Assembly (NCBI GenBank): GCA_004151065.3
Contig: NWUY0300134533.1
Coordinates: forward strand, 1-10,893
Direction: 5' to 3'
Source of the DNA: Larix sibirica
Taxonomy: Eukaryota; Streptophyta; Pinopsida; Pinales; Pinaceae
DNA length: 10,893 nucleotides
The notes under the pieces are model-generated. The model saw nothing but the letters and a program-made list of their open reading frames with translations, had not been told where the DNA came from and searched no databases. Below are positions 7,277-10,893 of the stretch, piece after piece. Both the position numbers and the translations under genes were made by a program. Positions within the stretch are counted from its first letter, which is position 1. Each line of letters opens with the position of its first letter.

Positions 7277-7363
7277 ATTAAAATTGTGCAATTTTTACTG
7301 AAGAACATTGGTGCGTTAATGTGTACACTACACACTGAAAAATAGGCAGTGTTTAAAAAAAAC
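7277..7363. repeat. Degenerate tandem repeat, copy B
   Basis: Runs from ATTAAAATTGTGCAA to AAAAAAAAC and matches copy A by eye at roughly three bases in four. The T/A-rich spacer between the copies is about 40 bases. Confidence 0.8.
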
Positions 7364-8466
7364 TAGTAGGGTCGACAGGTTTTGGTAGCCGATGCAATGA
7401 GTGGACCCATTGCAATAGATTCCTCATATATAAAAGAACAAATACATCAAACATACAATGCCTACAAAGAAAAACTCGCATTATGAAATATAAGAGAGGA
7501 TTAGACTCTAATGATAAATCTTGCATCCACTTAAAACAAAATGGAAGCAACAAGAAAACAAGGGTTTGCATTGTTAAAGGTAACTAGTATAAACTTTTTT
7601 TTTCAAAATATACTGTAAATATTAGTAGGAAAGATATATTAATGGAATTTTAAAACTATTAGGGGAAAATTGAATTCTTGGAATTTTTTCTATGTAGAGT
7701 TGTATGTGACCCTCAATATCTCACCAAGTTTGGCTACTCCAAAGTCTTTTGTGGTAATATCTCTTGTAAAACTCTCCTTCAAACTTTTGACAAAATATTG
7801 AGATAGTGATTATATTTTCTTTCATAAATACATTTTTTACAACTCACTTTTCGAAAATAAAATTTCTGCTCATTTACCTGCTGGATAATTATGTGCATTG
7901 ATGAAAAATGTGTGCAATTTTTTTTTTAATATTTCCATTCCCAGTGCACATAAATGGGTAAAGGGAACTGGCATGCTTTCAAAAAATAACACACCGCTAT
8001 ATACTAAATAGAAAAATGCAATGCAAACCTCCATTATTATATCTTAGTGGATTATTTATTTGGGGGATGTTTTTGAGTATGTTTTTCTCCAATGTGCATG
8101 TTTTTATGTAGGGGATATTGCGATGGGAGCAATGGTGCTTTCATGGGTTATACTATTGTTATGTAAACAATGATTTTGGGAATTATGTAAGAGTTTGTGT
8201 TCTTATGTCAAGGCTGAGGTCATGATTATGCTTCCTAATATTGATAACCCATACAAGCCTTTATGTATTGATGACAACCCTATAAGTTGATTCTTGTGTA
8301 TTTCCATGCATGTTTGGCATACGTTTATCTACTTGAGTGTACTTCTTGTTATAAAAAACAAAAAATACTATGGGTTTTCCATTAAATAATGTTTGATTGT
8401 AGTAAGGGTACTACAACCTCCAAACTAAATTGAACATCATGAATGCAACCATAAGAATGTGACAAG
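7364..8466. other. AT-rich non-coding stretch
   Basis: No convincing gene, RNA or repeat was seen. An open minus-strand frame at 7353-7571 is short and of low-complexity hydrophobic composition, and is not supported. A T-run occurs at about 7918-7927. Confidence 0.55.
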
Positions 8467-8800
8467 TCCTCAAGATGGAATACTTGTCCTAGGAGTTGGA
8501 TAGGGGCCTATTTGTGGGGTTTGGCACACTGAAGACAAGTATTCTAGTAGAGAAAACAATGATTTGAGGATGAAATGAAAGGATTTATTTTTTAAAATTC
8601 CCCACCTCTAAGGAACACAAGTCATCATGTTAACTTAGAACCACTTTACACATACCCTATGGACTGAATCATTCACCCAAGAGTGGTATAATGATGTAAT
8701 TTCATGGTTTGGCATGCTTAGGAAGTTTATCCTCACCCATGTAATTCTTTGAGGCTGAAATGGAGGTGATTTCACCTTGTGGCACCCACCTTTAAGGGAA
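8467..8800. repeat. Degenerate long tandem repeat, unit 1
   Basis: Two blocks define the unit: TCCTCAAGATGGAA...GGGTTTGGCACACT...AGTATT...AAAACAATG (8467 to about 8580) and GGTTTGGCATGCTTAGGAAG...CCTCACC...AATTCTTTGAGGC...TAAGGGAA (8706-8800). Both recur in the same order in unit 2, offset 370 and 365 bases. The CCCACCTCTAAGGAA at 8601-8615 is a shorter internal echo of the block end. Confidence 0.8.
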
Positions 8801-8883
8801 ATAGGACATGGATGTGGCCCCACTCAATGATATGGGTCCTCAAGATGGAACAAGGGGCTAGTTATAGGGTTTGGCACACTAAA

Positions 8884-8969
8884 GAGGAGTATTGTGGTAA
8901 AAACAATGCTGCAAGGTATAAATGCATGTTCTTCCACCTTGCAACATTGTTTTGACCAAAATAATCCTC
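8884..8969. repeat. 34-bp near-perfect inverted repeat with 18-base loop
   Basis: Left arm 8884-8917 and right arm 8936-8969 pair at 30 of 34 positions. The core TGGTAAAAACAATGCTGCAA faces TTGCAACATTGTTTTGACCA. The loop is 18 bases (8918-8935). The left arm belongs to repeat unit 2; unit 1 has the equivalent left-arm sequence but no matching right arm, so the hairpin arose in, or was added to, unit 2. Confidence 0.85.
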
Positions 8970-8990
8970 ATTTATACCTCATTTATGCTA

Positions 8991-9022
8991 ATTAATTATC
9001 CTTGGATAATGTGATAATTAAT
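8991..9022. repeat. 10-bp perfect inverted repeat
   Basis: ATTAATTATC (8991-9000) is complementary to GATAATTAAT (9013-9022), with a 12-base loop. It is AT-rich and close to the larger hairpin. Confidence 0.6.
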
Positions 9023-9251
9023 GCTGCATGGTTACGTTAATGGTCAAGTGGGATAACGACATAACCATGTGGTTTGGATCATTAGGGAAGGGTATCCTCA
9101 CCTAAGGAATTCTTCAAGGCCAAAATCTAGGGACTTGTACCTTGAAGCACTCACCTCTAAGGGAACTTCTCCAAGAAGGAAATCTCGACCCATGAGATAA
9201 TCTATCCATATGGAATTAGTGGCTTAGGTTTGGGATAAAGGTCTCTTTCAA

Positions 9252-9282
9252 GGTTTGGATCACCCAGGAAGGGTCTCCTCAC
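9252..9282. repeat. Partial third copy of the GGTTTGGAT block
   Basis: GGTTTGGATCACCCAGGAAG followed by GGTCTCCTCAC matches the start of the 95-base blocks at 8706 and 9071. It lies only 181 bases after the second, so it is a fragment rather than a full third unit. Confidence 0.65.
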
Positions 9283-10893
9283 AAAATAAATGCATCAATT
9301 CTTTGAAGAATACCATGATCCAAGGGATAGGCCTCTTGAGTGACAATAAACATGTCTATTTTTGAGGTTGTGTACACCAAGGATGGTTTAGCACTAGATG
9401 GGACTAAACATTTAAACATTGGACCAATTTCAAGGTGTAGATCAATAATGAGAAGCATAATTGGGTAGGAAATGCTTTAAATCCAAAAAGTTCTGATAGA
9501 TTTTTATTTATAGTTGTATATATAACGCGTATCAATTATTTTAATTTATAATTTTTTTAATGGAGTTTCATTTATAGACTTATATAATTCATACTTTTTT
9601 ATTTTAGTTAGCATGAGATAATGTGTAGGTGTTATTTAAAAATTATCACATGCATGTTATTTGAACATGTAAATCCTAGTTGTTAGTAAATGTGATTAGT
9701 TCAAAAATAGGTTTGATTTGATCTTGTTGGTTTGGACTAAAAAATACAAATATACTAGTTTTCTTCCAAAACTTTGCTAATATGTCCACTTTTAATAATA
9801 TTTTTAACTATACATAGCATAATATTTTTAAAATAAAAATGTAGAAGTTTAGATATTTAGGATTCTAAATATTATTGTTTTCAATTTTTAGTGATATATG
9901 TGATTATTTCAAAATACAAGTCTTTATTGTATCTACTACTACGTCTAATTAGCTTAACCATTTCTAAGAAACAACTTGAAAAAAGAAGATGAACAAATGG
10001 CATTAGTTTAAGTTGCAAGGATTGTACATGCTCAAGTCATAGTTTTATGGCTTTCCTTTATTATTTTTTAAAAACTACCCGTCATTTAGTCCTTGTGTGG
10101 ATTTTTTTAAGGTCACTTATATAAAATATATATTATTTACATAATTACACAGTTTTTCCATAAATACAATTTATACCTCTAATTATCTCTTAGAGCCATA
10201 AATCCTTGCTATTTGTGCATAATCCCTAATATTAGTTGAAATTATTGTAAATCCTATTTGTTTTGAGTAAATGGTGGACCACCTTGATATAAAATGACAT
10301 AAACAGAATGAATTTTTAAGAGTTTGAAAAGTCCATGCAAATGTTTATTGAGGATTTGGAGCAGCACATAGATGACGAAATTTGAATCCTATTTCAAACG
10401 GTACCAAAACAGTTAAAGATAAAGGTCATCTAAATCCTTGACTCTTAGTTCTATTTAAAATGTAAATCAAGAATGAGTCAAAGTGTAGAGTGAAACCACT
10501 TGTTGGAAATATCTTTGGGTCTTCCATGCACTACATGTAACGAATTTGAATACGGAGTTCATTTCCCAAGGTTATGGCACAACTTTAATTGTAAGTCCTT
10601 GAATGGCATTGTATGTAAATTTAATTGAATTTTTCAACGTTGAAACTAATGGAGAAATTGTTTCAACTCATGGGAGGCTTTGGTATAGGAAACTTACAAT
10701 CTAGTTTTCACACCTTGATTAGTGCAAAGGAAAGGGAAATTTATGGAAGTTTGTTGGCTCATGTGTTGATAATGTGTAAACGTGATGGAACTCAAAACTG
10801 TTAAAGGCCAAAGCTTGTTTTTCTTCTTACACCTCCTCAAGTTTTTGTTGACTAGTTATCAATTTTTGGTTAGTTGTTCATGATTTACTTTTG
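9283..10893. other. AT-rich non-coding stretch to window end
   Basis: Scanning both strands shows no reading frame with protein-like character, no RNA gene and no repeat that I can support. The composition becomes more AT-rich from about 9500. Confidence 0.55.

Larger units (their letters stand above)
8837..9165. repeat. Degenerate long tandem repeat, unit 2
   Basis: Carries the same two blocks: TCCTCAAGATGGAA...GGGTTTGGCACACT...AGTATT...AAAACAATG (8837 to about 8910) and a 95-base block at 9071-9165 ending CACCTCTAAGGGAA, the same length as its partner at 8706-8800. Between the blocks it differs from unit 1 and contains the hairpin at 8884-8969. Confidence 0.8.

Noticed and set aside
7353-7571. 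72-residue hydrophobic minus-strand frame
   Set aside because: Short, Leu/Phe-rich by composition, and overlaps the end of a degenerate repeat; no neighbour or motif supports it.
8635-8823. 62-residue minus-strand frame
   Set aside because: Lies in the degenerate tandem repeat, and the equivalent part of unit 2 is not recognisably coding.

Overview
The window looks like nuclear DNA of a large, repeat-rich plant genome. I favour a gymnosperm (conifer-like) genome. That is an inference from the style of the LINE proteins and the AT-rich, gene-poor flank, not a proof. No intact host gene is visible. Two single N characters, each sitting exactly between two near-identical direct repeats, show that this is a draft assembly.

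Bases 1 to about 5960 are one old L1-type non-LTR retrotransposon (LINE) on the minus strand, entering from its 5' side near 5960 and leaving the window at base 1 before its 3' end. Reading in the element's own direction: a short 5' leader; ORF1 (5805 to 3937) with a proline/serine-rich N-terminus, a DUF4283-like nucleic-acid-binding domain, a decayed CCHC zinc knuckle and a second proline-rich region; then ORF2 (3940 to beyond base 1) with an AP-like endonuclease, a linker, reverse transcriptase, a thumb and zinc-binding region, and a C-terminal RNase H. ORF1 and ORF2 meet in an ATGA stop/start overlap. In a live element ORF1 would coat the RNA while ORF2 nicks the target, copies the RNA and removes it from the hybrid. 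Here both are dead: ORF1 keeps one frame for 622 codons but carries 11 stops, and ORF2 has many stops, frameshifts, a deletion in the RT fingers and a homopolymer insertion.

Bases 5980 to 10893 are AT-rich non-coding sequence. They hold two assembly-junction duplications (around N6271 and N6702), a degenerate tandem pair of about 126-bp period (7151-7363), a degenerate tandem duplication of about 365-370-bp period (8467-9165, with an extra fragment at 9252), and a strong 34-bp inverted repeat (8884-8969). A short unrecognised minus-strand reading frame (6087-6488) crosses the first N and is lengthened by the duplication there.

I did not find a new defence or catalytic system. The most informative content is the domain architecture and decay pattern of the LINE: an RNase H-bearing plant L1 with all four RNase H acidic residues still readable, and an overlapping ORF1/ORF2 junction.
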